From NCBI GenBank assembly GCA_024742405.1, contig JANSYP010000011.1, positions 1-64,000 of the forward strand: 64,000 nt of DNA, in the 5' to 3' direction. Shown in pieces: positions 26,220 through 36,599 of the stretch (position 1 is the stretch's first letter; every line of letters begins with the position of its first letter). Source of the stretch: Paracoccaceae bacterium. Its GTDB lineage: Bacteria > Pseudomonadota > Alphaproteobacteria > Rhodobacterales > Rhodobacteraceae. Under the pieces are notes generated by a model. That model ran no database searches. It saw nothing but the letters and a program-made list of their open reading frames with translations, and was not told where the DNA came from. A program made the position numbers and the translations under genes.

Positions 26220-27287
26220 ATGGACGGCACCGCGCAGACCGAGGGCACGCTCGATTTTCCCTTTCCCGACGCGCCGGAGGAGGGAACCGCGACAGAAGTC
26301 GCATCGGGCGTCTTCTGGATGCGGCTTCCGCTCCCCATGGCGCTGAACCATGTCAATGTCTATGCGCTGGACGATGGCGCGGCGGGCTGGACGCTCGTTG
26401 ATTGCGGTGTCGACACCAAGCGCACGCGCGCGATCTGGGAGCGGTTGATGGCGGGTCCGCTGGGCGGGCGGCCGATTGCGCGGGTGATCGTCACCCACCA
26501 CCATCCCGACCATATCGGGCTGGCGGGTTGGTTTCAGACCGAGCATGGGGCCGAACTGATCACCAGCCGAACCGCCTGGCTTTTCGCTCGGATGCTGAGC
26601 CTTGATGAACAGGCCCGCCCGACGCCAGAAATGCTCGCCTTCTGGCAAGGTGCGGGCATGGCGCCGGAGGTGCTGGCCGAGCGGCGCGAGAGCCGTCCGG
26701 TGAATTTCGCCGATGCGCTTACGCCGCTGCCCCTGGGCTTCACCCGGATCAAGGAGGGCGACGTGCTGCGCGTGGGCGGGCGCGACTGGATCATGCGCGC
26801 CGGCAACGGACATGCGCCGGAGCATGTCACGCTCTGGTGCGAAGAGGATGGCCTGATTCTGGCGGGCGATCAGCTGCTGGCGACGATCTCGCCCAATATC
26901 GGGGTCTATGCCACCGAGCCGGAGGCCGATCCACTCTCCGACTGGCTGGAGGCCTGCCAGCGGCTGGGTGGCCATGCGACGCCCGACCAGCTCGTATTGC
27001 CGGGCCACAAGCTGCCTTTCACCGGACTGCCGGTGCGGATGCGCCAACTCATCGAAAACCACGAGAACGCGCTGGAGCGTATCGCGGCGTTTCTGGAGAG
27101 CCCGCATACCGCGGCGGAGTGTTTCCAGCCAATCTACCGCCGGCAGATTTCGCCCGGAGAATACGGGCTGGCGCTGGTTGAGGCGGTGGCGCATCTCAAC
27201 CACCTGCACCGGACCGGTCGCGTGCGCCGCGAAAAGCGGGCGGACGGTGCCTGGCTGTGGCAGAGCGTCCCTGCGACAGGGGCGTGA
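26220..27287 (+). CDS. MBL-fold metallohydrolase (LACTB2-like)
   Basis: 355 aa, cytoplasmic. The metal motif HxHxDH appears as VTHHHPDHIGLAGW, with further ligands in GNGHAPEHVTLW and LAGDQLL and a late LPGHKLPF. A C-terminal winged-helix-like region (LGLALVEAVAHLNHLHR, with RRQIS before it) is typical of LACTB2-like and glyoxalase II-like thioesterases. Starting 13 bp after the acyl-CoA dehydrogenase stop, it is probably cotranscribed and could hydrolyse an acyl-thioester in the same pathway; that is inference. Confidence 0.9.
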   Translation: MDGTAQTEGTLDFPFPDAPEEGTATEVASGVFWMRLPLPMALNHVNVYALDDGAAGWTLVDCGVDTKRTRAIWERLMAGPLGGRPIARVIVTHHHPDHIGLAGWFQTEHGAELITSRTAWLFARMLSLDEQARPTPEMLAFWQGAGMAPEVLAERRESRPVNFADALTPLPLGFTRIKEGDVLRVGGRDWIMRAGNGHAPEHVTLWCEEDGLILAGDQLLATISPNIGVYATEPEADPLSDWLEACQRLGGHATPDQLVLPGHKLPFTGLPVRMRQLIENHENALERIAAFLESPHTAAECFQPIYRRQISPGEYGLALVEAVAHLNHLHRTGRVRREKRADGAWLWQSVPATGA

Positions 27288-27342
27288 CAGGCCGCGGACT
27301 TCGCGGTAGCAACAGGGCAGAAACGCATTCGGGAGAGAGCAG

Positions 27343-27477
27343 ATGGCCGAGTACAAGCATGGCGAAATGAATATCGAGACCCAGGAAAAGACCTTCGCTG
27401 GGTTTGTGAACATCGTGATCTACACGGCTGCGGGGATCATCGTTCTGTTGCTTTTCATGGCGGCCGTAAACGGCTGA
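27343..27477 (+). CDS. aa3-type cytochrome c oxidase subunit IV (44 aa)
   Basis: 44 aa, beginning MAEYKHGEMN and holding a single membrane helix (VNIVIYTAAGIIVLLLFMAA) near the C-terminus. The N-terminal H-G-x-M-x-I-x-x-Q-E-K-T-F pattern is the signature of the small bacterial subunit IV of aa3 oxidases, as in Paracoccus and Rhodobacter. It follows a GGGAGAGAG ribosome site. The other oxidase genes are not in the window, which is usual for this subunit. It has no catalytic residues and may stabilise the complex. Confidence 0.88.
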   Translation: MAEYKHGEMNIETQEKTFAGFVNIVIYTAAGIIVLLLFMAAVNG

Positions 27478-27490
27478 CGGGTCCACATCG

Positions 27491-28093
27491 TTGACGCGCG
27501 TTCTGCCCGGCGCCGTGCTCGCGCTCGCCGTTCTCTCGGCTTGCACGCAGCCTGCCATCGTGGCCCCCGACGTCGAGGTCCTGCAATCGCGATATATCTC
27601 GGACGAGGCGCCCTATATCGCGCTTGTGACCAACGTGAACACGCGTTCGGGTAGCGGCGATCACTCCGCGTTGATCATCAACGGCTCCGAGCGGGTCGTG
27701 TTCAACCCTGCGGGCACATGGCGCCATCCTTTGGCGCCCGAGCAGAACGATCTGCATTACGGGTTCTCCGATGGCATGCGGGACTGGTTCATCGACTACC
27801 ACGCCCGCGAAACCTATCGCGTCGAGATCCAGAAGATTCCCGTCAGCCGCGCGACCGCGGACAGTGCGCTCGCCGCGGCCAAGCAGGCGGGGCCGGTCGG
27901 TCCGGCGCGCTGCACTCTGTCGATCGCAGAGGTGTTGCGGCAGACACCGGGATTCGAGAGCTTTCCGCGGGTATTGCTGCCGAATCGCGCGAAAGGGGCC
28001 TTTGCGGAGTATCCCGGTGTGACGACCCAGGTACATCTTGATGACAGCCCAGATGACCGGAGCGATCTGGCTGGTGTGGTTCCGGAAGTCTGA
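27491..28093 (+). CDS. Probable lipoprotein of unknown function
   Basis: 200 aa from a TTG start at 27491, 13 bp after the oxidase subunit IV stop. The leader PGAVLALAVLSACTQ ends in a lipobox (LSAC), so the mature protein is probably lipidated. The body begins with YISDEAPYIALVTNVNTRSG, HSALIINGSERVVFNP and SDGMRDWFIDYHARETYRVE, suggesting a compact beta-rich domain; a single Cys pair is absent. Family not recognised by me, although it resembles conserved roseobacter lipoproteins in length. Possibly cotranscribed with subunit IV. Confidence 0.72.
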   Translation: MTRVLPGAVLALAVLSACTQPAIVAPDVEVLQSRYISDEAPYIALVTNVNTRSGSGDHSALIINGSERVVFNPAGTWRHPLAPEQNDLHYGFSDGMRDWFIDYHARETYRVEIQKIPVSRATADSALAAAKQAGPVGPARCTLSIAEVLRQTPGFESFPRVLLPNRAKGAFAEYPGVTTQVHLDDSPDDRSDLAGVVPEV

Positions 28094-28603
28094 TGAGCAT
28101 CCGTGCTGCGCTCGTGCGGTCGGCCTTGACGGTAACGGCGAGAACCGGCCAGTGTTGGGGCGCCGGCCGGCTCTCAGGGCCGGTCCGCAAGGTGCCGGCT
28201 GGATGGGTTCTGAGTTGGGCCCGGGTCAGCGACCAAATCCCGGCCTAGGCCGAGATAAAACGCTGGTCACAGTACGCTCTGACAGTCGGGTCCGGCCGAA
28301 TACTCACGCGACCGGTTCGCTCTGCGGCATTGCGCGCAACTCACGCACGCTTTAGCGACGCCGCCTCAACCAGTGATCCCCGGGCAATACCCCCTCAAAG
28401 TCCTCTCACTGGCGTCGTGCACCGACTACCTGACATGCTGTCTGATAAGGTCCCCTCTTAAAACCCATTGAAACGGTATGCTCGATTTAACTATTTGTAA
28501 ACCTTTTGCGACATCTGGACCGTTGAAAAATCGGGCAAGGCAAGTCCGCAAATGGTCGTAGGCGGATTTCCAACCAGCCCGGGGGAGGCCGGCCGCGTGC
28601 ATC
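28094..28603. other. Intergenic region, no gene seen
   Basis: Between the lipoprotein and the convergent end of typA. The base composition drops in AT-rich patches at about 28450-28520, but no open frame carries a ribosome site or recognisable domain, and no clear terminator stem with T-run was found. Confidence 0.5.
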
Positions 28604-30421
<1,818 letters not shown>

Positions 30422-30538
30422 GGGACGCAGGCCTTTCAATGAGATTGCCGGCAGGTAGTGTGCTGCGCCGCGGAAAGCCAGACCAAATTGGAGCACCTGG
30501 CGCACAGTTGCTCTTGTGCCGTGACGTTAAATGCGCCG

Positions 30539-30994
30539 TCAGAGCGGCAGGGCGGTGGTATGCTTGACCTCTTCGAGCACGAAACTGGCGGAAACGCCGG
30601 CCAAGCTGGCCTGCGATGTCAGCTTTCGACAAAGCGCATCGTATCCCGCGACATCCGGCACCTGCACGCGCAGGAGATAGTCATAGTCCCCCGACATACG
30701 ATAGACTCCGAGGATTTCGGGATTGTCGACGACGGCGCGGCGAAAGCCGTCCAGCCAATCCTCGTCCAGCCGGGTGGCTCGGACCTGCATGAACACGGTC
30801 AGTCCGTAGCCGATTTTCTCTGAGTTGAGCAGGGTGATTCTGCCGGCAATAACCCCGTCGCTTTCGAGAGCTTTGATCCTGCGCCAGCACGCATTCCGCG
30901 ACAGTCCGACCTTCTCTCCCAGACTGTCCAATGCGATTGTTGCATCGCCCTGCAAAACCGCCAGTATCTTTCGGTCAATATCGTCTATTTTCAT
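30539..30994 (-). CDS. Lrp/AsnC-family transcriptional regulator
   Basis: 151 aa from the ATG at 30994, which begins KIDDIDRKILAVLQGDATIA, the usual Lrp start. The winged helix includes LDSLGEKVGLSRNACWRRIKALESDGVIAG, split as the HTH LGEKVGLSRNACWRRIK. The RAM domain follows (TVFMQVRATRLDEDW, YRMSGDYDYLLRVQVPDVAGYD, ASFVLEEVKHTTALPL), where amino acids bind and octamers form. An AT-rich region of about 340 bp lies upstream without an adjacent divergent target gene, so its regulon is elsewhere or it acts on itself. Confidence 0.93.
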   Translation of the reverse strand: MKIDDIDRKILAVLQGDATIALDSLGEKVGLSRNACWRRIKALESDGVIAGRITLLNSEKIGYGLTVFMQVRATRLDEDWLDGFRRAVVDNPEILGVYRMSGDYDYLLRVQVPDVAGYDALCRKLTSQASLAGVSASFVLEEVKHTTALPL

Positions 30995-31337
30995 TCCAGT
31001 ACACCCCAATTGCGTGGATTGGGATGCTCGAAACAAAAGCATGTAGTAAGCTTCGCAAGGCCCGTTGTCGACTCGCCAACGCTATTCATCATAACCCACG
31101 CGTTACTCACATTATCCTTTTATTAACCTTTTCGCTATTCTTCGTTCTCTGTCAATCAGTGGACCCCGGCCCACTTGGAAACCGCGGCATGATGTAATGG
31201 CGCGCTGGCTTTTTCTGCAGAACCGGGACGATTGCACGGAATTATGCCTTATCGTTGAGATCTCCCACCAAGCCAGAGATGTTGCTCCGGTTCCGCACAG
31301 ACCCGCGGGTCGGGGTCTCGGCGGACGGGGCCCAAGC
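30995..31337. other. AT-rich intergenic region upstream of the Lrp gene
   Basis: This stretch is visibly richer in A and T than its surroundings, especially 31080-31150 (runs such as TTTTATTAACC and TTTTCGC). It likely contains the promoter and Lrp-type sites of the Lrp gene, which tend to be AT-rich. No coding sequence is supported. Confidence 0.45.
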
Positions 31338-31820
31338 TCAACCGTCGATATTGCGGCGCAGACCTGCTCGTTCCCAGGCGTCGCGGCTGGCACGAAGCTC
31401 TTCTGACGTGCCTTCGTCGCGCTCTATGCCGTCGGGCCTGCCGCTTTTCTTCCAGCTGTCGGGATTGGTGAAGAGGATGAAGTAGAAGCTGTTCACCTTC
31501 TTGCCGAAAAGATTGGCCCAGAACTCCTGCATCACGTGGCGTGCTGCAGTCAGGCGATGCCCGCCATTCACAACGATCCACCGTCCCTTGCGCCCGATCC
31601 GTGCGGTGATCGGCTCGACCGGTCTGAACCCGCTTGCGCGGATCGACTTTTCCAAGGCACGCAAGCGGAGGCTGTCGCCGCGATCGGCGTGCTTCAGTTC
31701 CAGTTTTTCGAGCAAGTCGGCAGGGACTTCAACCGCTGCCATCCCGTTCTCGAACGGAATGCGTTCCAGATCCTCCTCCGTTTCGATTCTAAAAAGCTTT
31801 GGCGCCGTCATCACCTTCAA
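31338..31820 (-). CDS. ParB/sulfiredoxin-like domain protein, orphan
   Basis: 160 aa from TTG at 31820 (an ATG three codons later at 31811 is a good alternative). The central part matches the ParB N-terminal/sulfiredoxin-like fold: LRALEKSIRASGFRPVEPIT, then IVVNGGHRLTAARHV, equivalent to the GERR..A motif that binds the nucleotide. No helix-turn-helix or dimer domain of chromosome-partition ParB follows; the C-terminus is only 60 residues. No parA is nearby. It stands alone next to tRNA-Val. Relatives include single-domain ParB-like proteins of mobile elements. Function unknown. Confidence 0.68.
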   Translation of the reverse strand: MKVMTAPKLFRIETEEDLERIPFENGMAAVEVPADLLEKLELKHADRGDSLRLRALEKSIRASGFRPVEPITARIGRKGRWIVVNGGHRLTAARHVMQEFWANLFGKKVNSFYFILFTNPDSWKKSGRPDGIERDEGTSEELRASRDAWERAGLRRNIDG

Positions 31821-31977
31821 ACCAGTCTACGCCCTAACACCGACCAGTTGCGCGCAGCAGGAGGGGACCCTGATAAAATGGTTCTCAGTATCAAGCCCAG
31901 CCTCTCTCGTGAGCCCGTCAGGGTTGTGGATTTACCCCTTGCGGCACCGCTATTGCTTGGGTACTGACCTGCGGCGC

Positions 31978-32052
31978 GGGTGATTAGCTCAGTGGTAGAG
32001 CGCTTCGTTCACATCGAAGATGTCGGGAGTTCGAATCTCTCATCACCCACCA
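31978..32052 (+). tRNA. tRNA-Val (CAC)
   Basis: A full cloverleaf: acceptor GGGTGAT/ATCACCC, D stem GCTC/GAGC, anticodon stem CTTCG/CGAAG with loop TTCACAT (anticodon CAC, reading GTG), variable loop, T arm with TTCGAAT, and an encoded CCA end. The anticodon position was derived from the 5-bp stems. A second tRNA-Val lies 190 bp on. Confidence 0.95.
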
Positions 32053-32242
32053 TCATCTGCTTATGTTACAGAACCAAGACGCACCCTTGCGGGACCGTTT
32101 TTGTGGTTGGTCTTGCGGGACGGCGCACGACTGTGGTCGGTCACCGGTAGGACGTTGCTGCGGCGCTGCGGCGGGCGTGCCGGCAGCACCGGACAGTGCC
32201 CTTGCCAGCGCAAAGCGATCCGGGCTATCCCTCATCCCCGGC

Positions 32243-32318
<76 letters not shown>

Positions 32319-32339
32319 GACCGCCGCTCGAGGACGATC

Positions 32340-32693
32340 ATGCAGCTCAACGAGATCAGATACGGCGCGGCCCGTCCGGTGACGGGGTATGGGCCAGGCT
32401 TCTTTCGGATCGGCGAGACCTTGATCGAGGGCGGTATGAGGGTTTTACCCGCTGGTGCCGCGGCATGGGACGGCTATGACGATGTCGCCGCGCTTATCCA
32501 GGCCGCTGACAGGATCGATGTGCTGCTGCTGGGCACAGGGGCCGAGACCGCCCATCCGCCGTCCGAGTTCCGCGATGCGATTGAAGGCGTCGGGATCGGG
32601 CTGGAGCCGATGGCCAGCCCGGCGGCCTGCCGAACCTACAACGTGCTCTTGGGCGAGGGGCGCCGCGTCGGGCTCGCGGTGCTACCGGTCTGA
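32340..32693 (+). CDS. Mth938-like (NDUFAF3-type) protein
   Basis: 117 aa from the ATG at 32340. The family includes mitochondrial complex I assembly factor NDUFAF3 and bacterial Mth938-like proteins. Blocks: YGPGFFRIGETLIEGGMRVLP, split as YGPGFFRIG, then LLLGTGAETAHP and MASPAACRTYNVLLGEGRRVGLAVLPV, which is the conserved C-terminal strand-helix core. Cytoplasmic. Probably the first gene of the stretch leading into ccmA, which starts 42 bp later, but a shared function is not obvious. Confidence 0.86.
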   Translation: MQLNEIRYGAARPVTGYGPGFFRIGETLIEGGMRVLPAGAAAWDGYDDVAALIQAADRIDVLLLGTGAETAHPPSEFRDAIEGVGIGLEPMASPAACRTYNVLLGEGRRVGLAVLPV

Positions 32694-32735
32694 GGGCACT
32701 TTTCCTCGGCGGCCCGCCGGGCTAAGCCCGCTCCC

Positions 32736-33353
32736 ATGTTGACGGTCACAGGGCTCGCCTGCGCACGCGGGGGCCTTCCCATCCTCGAGAATGTCTCGTT
32801 TGCCCTCGCCGCCGGCGACAGCCTCGTGCTGCGCGGTCCCAACGGGATCGGAAAGACGACGCTTCTGCGGGTTCTGGCAGGACTGCAGCCGCCCGTTGCG
32901 GGCGAAATCGACTGCGCGCCGGACATGATCGCCTATGCGGGCCATGTCGACGGCATCAAGTCGATGCTCTCTGTGACCGAGAACCTGCGGTTTTGGGCGC
33001 GGGTCTTTGGCATGCGCGAAATCGCCCCGGCGCTCGCGTCCTTCGATCTGGAGGCGCTCGCCGACCGGCTGGCCGGTACGCTTTCAGCCGGGCAAAAACG
33101 GCGGTTGGGGCTCGCGCGGCTGATGGTGACGGGGCGGCCGATCTGGATGCTCGACGAGCCGACTGTGTCGCTGGATAGCGCCAGCACTGCGCTTTTCGCC
33201 GCGGCCGTCCGCCGCCATTGCGCGGGCGGGGGGGCGGCCCTGATGGCGACCCATATCGATCTCGGACTCAGCGCCGAGACGCTGGATTTGACGCCGTACC
33301 GCGCGGTGCTGTCTGCGCCGTCGGCGGATGGATTCGACGAGGCGTTTCTATGA
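32736..33353 (+). CDS. ccmA: Haem exporter ATP-binding protein CcmA
   Basis: 205 aa, an ABC ATPase that works with CcmB to release haem-loaded CcmE during cytochrome c maturation (System I). Walker [10 protein letters not shown] at about residue 36, ABC signature [14 protein letters not shown], Walker [12 protein letters not shown], and the switch His in MATHIDLG. Length is typical. Its last bases overlap the ccmB start (ATGA at 33350). CcmE, CcmF and CcmH are not in the window, so the system is split across the genome, as in other Rhodobacteraceae. Confidence 0.95.
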   Translation: MLTVTGLACARGGLPILENVSFALAAGDSLVLRGPNGIGKTTLLRVLAGLQPPVAGEIDCAPDMIAYAGHVDGIKSMLSVTENLRFWARVFGMREIAPALASFDLEALADRLAGTLSAGQKRRLGLARLMVTGRPIWMLDEPTVSLDSASTALFAAAVRRHCAGGGAALMATHIDLGLSAETLDLTPYRAVLSAPSADGFDEAFL

Positions 33354-34006
33354 TCGGCTTGCTGCGCCGGGATTTGGCGTTGGCGATCCGCGCCGGTGGC
33401 GGTTTCGGGCTGGGGCTCGCCTTTTTCCTGATCGTGGTGACGTTGGTGCCTTTTGGCGTTGGCCCGGACACCGCCATTCTGGGACGCATTGCGCCGGGCA
33501 TTCTGTGGCTCGGCGCGTTGCTGGCCTGCCTGCTGTCGCTCGACCGCATTCTGGCGCTCGACTGGGAGGACGGCTCGCTCGATCTGCTGGCAACGGCTCC
33601 CATCCCGCTGGAGGGTGTCGTGGTGATGAAGGCCGCGGCGCACTGGCTGACCACCGGGCTGCCACTGGTGCTCGCGGCCCCTGCGCTCGGCGTGCTGATG
33701 AACCTGCCCGGTCCGGGCTATGGCTGGCTGACGTTGAGCTTGGCACTCGGCACGCCGGCGCTGTCGGTGATCGGCGCCTTTGGCGCGGCGCTCACGGTCG
33801 GGCTCAAGCGCGGTGGATTGCTGCTGTCGCTGCTGGTGCTGCCGCTCTATGTGCCGACGCTGATTTTCGGCGCCGAGGTCGCCCGACGTGGTGCCGAGGG
33901 GCTCGTCATCGGCGCGGCCCTGCCGCTGCTTGCAGGAATCTCGCTGGCCTGCATCGCATTGATGCCCTTTGCGGCGGCTGCGGCAATCCGCGTCAATCTA
34001 CGCTGA
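33350..34006 (+). CDS. ccmB: Haem exporter permease CcmB
   Basis: 218 aa from the ATG at 33350, four bases overlapping ccmA. Six membrane helices with the family blocks [49 protein letters not shown] (the conserved E-D-G cytoplasmic loop) and [13 protein letters not shown]. It forms the membrane part of the CcmAB ABC complex. Followed 55 bp later by ccmC. Confidence 0.94.
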   Translation: MIGLLRRDLALAIRAGGGFGLGLAFFLIVVTLVPFGVGPDTAILGRIAPGILWLGALLACLLSLDRILALDWEDGSLDLLATAPIPLEGVVVMKAAAHWLTTGLPLVLAAPALGVLMNLPGPGYGWLTLSLALGTPALSVIGAFGAALTVGLKRGGLLLSLLVLPLYVPTLIFGAEVARRGAEGLVIGAALPLLAGISLACIALMPFAAAAAIRVNLR

Positions 34007-34061
34007 GCAAATGCCATGCTAGTCATTTGCGGTTTCCAGGCTCACACCCTAGGTCAAAATC

Positions 34062-34793
34062 ATGTCGTCTATGTGGGAATACGCCAATCCGAAGCGGTTC
34101 ATGCAGCTCTCTGGCACCGTGCTGCCGTGGGTTTCGGGCCTTGCTGCGCTCTGCCTGATCGTCGGGCTGTACTGGGGGTTTTTCCTGACCCCGGATGATT
34201 TCCGGCAAGGCTCGACCGTCAAGATCATCTATCTGCATGTGCCGAGCGCGCTGATGGCGATCAACGCCTGGATTATGATGCTTGTGACCTCGCTCGTCTG
34301 GCTGATCCGGCGCCACCATGTCAGTGCGCTGGCCGCGCGTGCGGCGGCGCCAGTGGGCGCGACCTTCACCGTCATCGCACTGGCCACCGGTGCGATCTGG
34401 GGGCAGCCGATGTGGGGCACTTGGTGGGTCTGGGATCCGCGGTTGACCTCTTTCCTGATCCTGTTTCTGTTCTATCTCGGCTATATCGCGCTCTGGGAGG
34501 CGGTCGAGGATCCTGACACGGCCGCGGACCTGACCAGCGTTCTGTGCCTGGTGGGATCGGTCTTTGCACTGATGTCGCGCTATGCGGTGCTGTTCTGGAA
34601 CCAGGGGTTGCACCAGGGCGCGACATTGTCGCTCGACAAGGAAGAAAACATCTCGGACGTGTTCTATTTCCCACTGCTTGTCTCGATCGCGGGCTTCGTG
34701 CTGCTGTTCGTCGCGCTCGTGCTGCTGCGCACCCGGACCGAGATCCGGGCCCGCCGCCTGCGGGCTCTGATCGCGCGGGAGCGTATGGCATGA
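34062..34793 (+). CDS. ccmC: Haem handling protein CcmC
   Basis: 243 aa, six membrane helices. The tryptophan-rich periplasmic motif is GQPMWGTWWVWDPRLTS, which together with two flanking His residues (YLHVPSA before it, NQGLHQGATL after it) binds haem and passes it to CcmE. Belongs to the CcmC/CcmF/CcsA haem-handling superfamily. The start at 34062 gives a soluble WEYANPKRFMQLSG leader, usual for this group. Its stop overlaps ccmD by four bases. Confidence 0.95.
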   Translation: MSSMWEYANPKRFMQLSGTVLPWVSGLAALCLIVGLYWGFFLTPDDFRQGSTVKIIYLHVPSALMAINAWIMMLVTSLVWLIRRHHVSALAARAAAPVGATFTVIALATGAIWGQPMWGTWWVWDPRLTSFLILFLFYLGYIALWEAVEDPDTAADLTSVLCLVGSVFALMSRYAVLFWNQGLHQGATLSLDKEENISDVFYFPLLVSIAGFVLLFVALVLLRTRTEIRARRLRALIARERMA

Positions 34794-34948
34794 TGCCCGA
34801 TCTCGGCAAATACGCGACCGAAGTGCTGTCGGCCTATGTGGTGTCTTTGGCCTTGATCGTGGTCCTCGTGCTGATCAGTTGGCGGCAGTCGCAAGTGGTG
34901 CGCGCGCGGCTGCGCGAAGTTGAACGGAGACGTGACCCCGATGGCTAA
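34790..34948 (+). CDS. ccmD: Haem exporter accessory protein CcmD
   Basis: 52 aa from the ATG at 34790. One membrane helix (VVSLALIVVLVLI) is followed by a basic cytoplasmic tail (WRQSQVVRARLREVERRR), the standard CcmD plan; it connects CcmC with CcmAB and aids release of holo-CcmE. It overlaps ccmC by four bases and ccmG by eight, so translational coupling is likely. A second ATG one codon later is an alternative start. Confidence 0.92.
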   Translation: MMPDLGKYATEVLSAYVVSLALIVVLVLISWRQSQVVRARLREVERRRDPDG

Positions 34949-35483
34949 GCTTTCGCCCCTCGCGGCCTTGCCGCCGTTGATCTTTGTCGGTCTGGCGCTG
35001 CTGTTCTTCTTCGGCATGCAGCGTGACGATCCCGATGCGCTGCCATCGGCGCGCGCAGGTCAACCTGCGCCTGCGGTGGTGCTGACAGAGCTGAGCGACA
35101 AGGTCTCTTTTGGCGATGCGGTGCTGCGCGAGCCGGGGGTCAAGCTGGTGAATTTCTGGGCCAGCTGGTGTGCGCCCTGTCGGGTGGAGCATCCACATCT
35201 GAAGACGTTGGCCGAAGAAGGCATTCCGATCTACGGCGTGAACTACAAGGATGAGCCGGACAAGGCCTTGGGGTTTCTCGAAGAACTCGGCGATCCCTAT
35301 GTCGCGATCGGGGCCGACGAGTCCGGGCGCATGGCGCTCGACTGGGGCCTTTACGGGGTGCCGGAAACCTTCGTGATCGACGGCGAGGGTGTGGTGCGCC
35401 TGCGCTTTGCAGGGCCGATCACCGGACGGGTGCTGGAAGAGACCATCCGCCCCGCGATGGCCGAGGCCGCCGCCGGCGGGTGA
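34941..35483 (+). CDS. ccmG: Periplasmic thioredoxin-like protein CcmG/DsbE
   Basis: 180 aa from the ATG at 34941, with one N-terminal membrane anchor (PPLIFVGLALLFFFGM). A thioredoxin fold follows with the active site WCAPC (VNFWASWCAPCRVEHP), YGVNYKDEPDKAL and the cis-Pro loop GVPETFVIDGEG, all hallmarks of CcmG. It reduces apocytochrome c thiols before haem ligation. Last recognisable ccm gene here; the next gene encodes an unrelated channel protein. Confidence 0.95.
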   Translation: MAKLSPLAALPPLIFVGLALLFFFGMQRDDPDALPSARAGQPAPAVVLTELSDKVSFGDAVLREPGVKLVNFWASWCAPCRVEHPHLKTLAEEGIPIYGVNYKDEPDKALGFLEELGDPYVAIGADESGRMALDWGLYGVPETFVIDGEGVVRLRFAGPITGRVLEETIRPAMAEAAAGG

Positions 35484-35559
35484 TCCCGCTTTCCTGCTGG
35501 CAGATGGGAAAACCTGCCCTAGACTGGGTGCGACCAAACGGGTCGGGCGGTCTGGGTGC

Positions 35560-36582
35560 ATGGCGAACGTGACAGGATTTCTGACAACTCTTTGCGCCGC
35601 GCTGCTTCTAGCAGGGCAGACGGTCGCATCGTGTGCGCTGGGCGAGATGCGCACCGATCAGCCGCCGATGGGCGCCGAGGGCGGCCCCACCGAGGTTGGG
35701 ATCGCTATCCAGGTGATCGACTTCCTCGGGGTCGATGATGTCAACCAGCAGATCACTGTCGATCTGCGTTTGGAGCTGTCTTGGCGTGACCCTCGGCTGG
35801 TGGCGTTCGAAGGCTGCCGGTTCGGCGTGACCCAGGTCTGGTTTCCCCGTGTCGAATTGGCGAATTCCTCGGCCCTGCGCGCCGCGCGTCAGCAGGCGCA
35901 GGATCAGGTCGCGGTGGGTCCTGACGGCATGGTCACCTATGTTCAGCGCTATGCCGGTGATATCTCCAGCTACCACCGGCTGCAGGAATTTCCCTTCGAC
36001 TGGCAGAGCTTTCGCATCGATCTGCTGGTGTCGGGACTAACTGCCGATGAGATGGTGTTTTTGGCCGATGACGACCGCACCGGTCTGGCCCCCCGTTTGA
36101 ATGTCGAGGGCTGGGTGGTCGAAGGCGTGAGCTTGTCCGACACCATTATCGCGCCGGCCTTGCTCGACCATGAGCTGAGCGTCGCGAGCCTGACCATCGA
36201 CGCCTATCGCGAGCCGGCCTTCTATCTCTACCGGGTGCTGCTGCCACTGGTGCTGGTTGTGGCGATGTCCTGGGCGATCTTCTGGGTGCCGCCGTCGAAG
36301 TACGAGTTTCAGATCGGGCTGGGCGCGACCGCGATGCTGACGGCGATTGCCTTCACGATCTCCATCTCGGGGCGCCTGCCGCCCTTGGGATACCTGACGA
36401 CGCTCGACAAGATGCTGATATGGGCGGTCTGCCTGGTGTTCCTGTCGATCATCGAGGCGCTCTATACCGGGCTGCTGGTGCTGCGAGGCCGCGAGCCCCT
36501 GGCCGAACGGATCGACCGTATCGCCCGGTTCGTCGCGCCGGCGCTGCTGTTTCTTGGGTGGGGCGTGCTTTACGCGCTTTAG
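35560..36582 (+). CDS. Bacterial pentameric ligand-gated ion channel homologue
   Basis: 340 aa from the ATG at 35560, with a signal peptide (TTLCAALLLAGQTVAS). The extracellular domain has the W-x-D-x-R strand motif (ELSWRDPRL) and the FPFD turn (LQEFPFDWQSFRID) that mark the Cys-loop receptor superfamily; prokaryotic members lack the two Cys of the loop. Four membrane helices follow: M1 YLYRVLLPLVLVVAMSW at about residue 222, M2 LGATAMLTAIAFTISISG at about 252 lining the pore, M3 DKMLIWAVCLVFLSIIEAL, and M4 ending at the C-terminus after a short M3-M4 loop. This matches GLIC/ELIC-type architecture and length. The ligand and ion selectivity are not determined. It follows ccmG by 76 bp. Confidence 0.9.
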   Translation: MANVTGFLTTLCAALLLAGQTVASCALGEMRTDQPPMGAEGGPTEVGIAIQVIDFLGVDDVNQQITVDLRLELSWRDPRLVAFEGCRFGVTQVWFPRVELANSSALRAARQQAQDQVAVGPDGMVTYVQRYAGDISSYHRLQEFPFDWQSFRIDLLVSGLTADEMVFLADDDRTGLAPRLNVEGWVVEGVSLSDTIIAPALLDHELSVASLTIDAYREPAFYLYRVLLPLVLVVAMSWAIFWVPPSKYEFQIGLGATAMLTAIAFTISISGRLPPLGYLTTLDKMLIWAVCLVFLSIIEALYTGLLVLRGREPLAERIDRIARFVAPALLFLGWGVLYAL

Positions 36583-36599
36583 CTGCCCGGCGCCACGGT

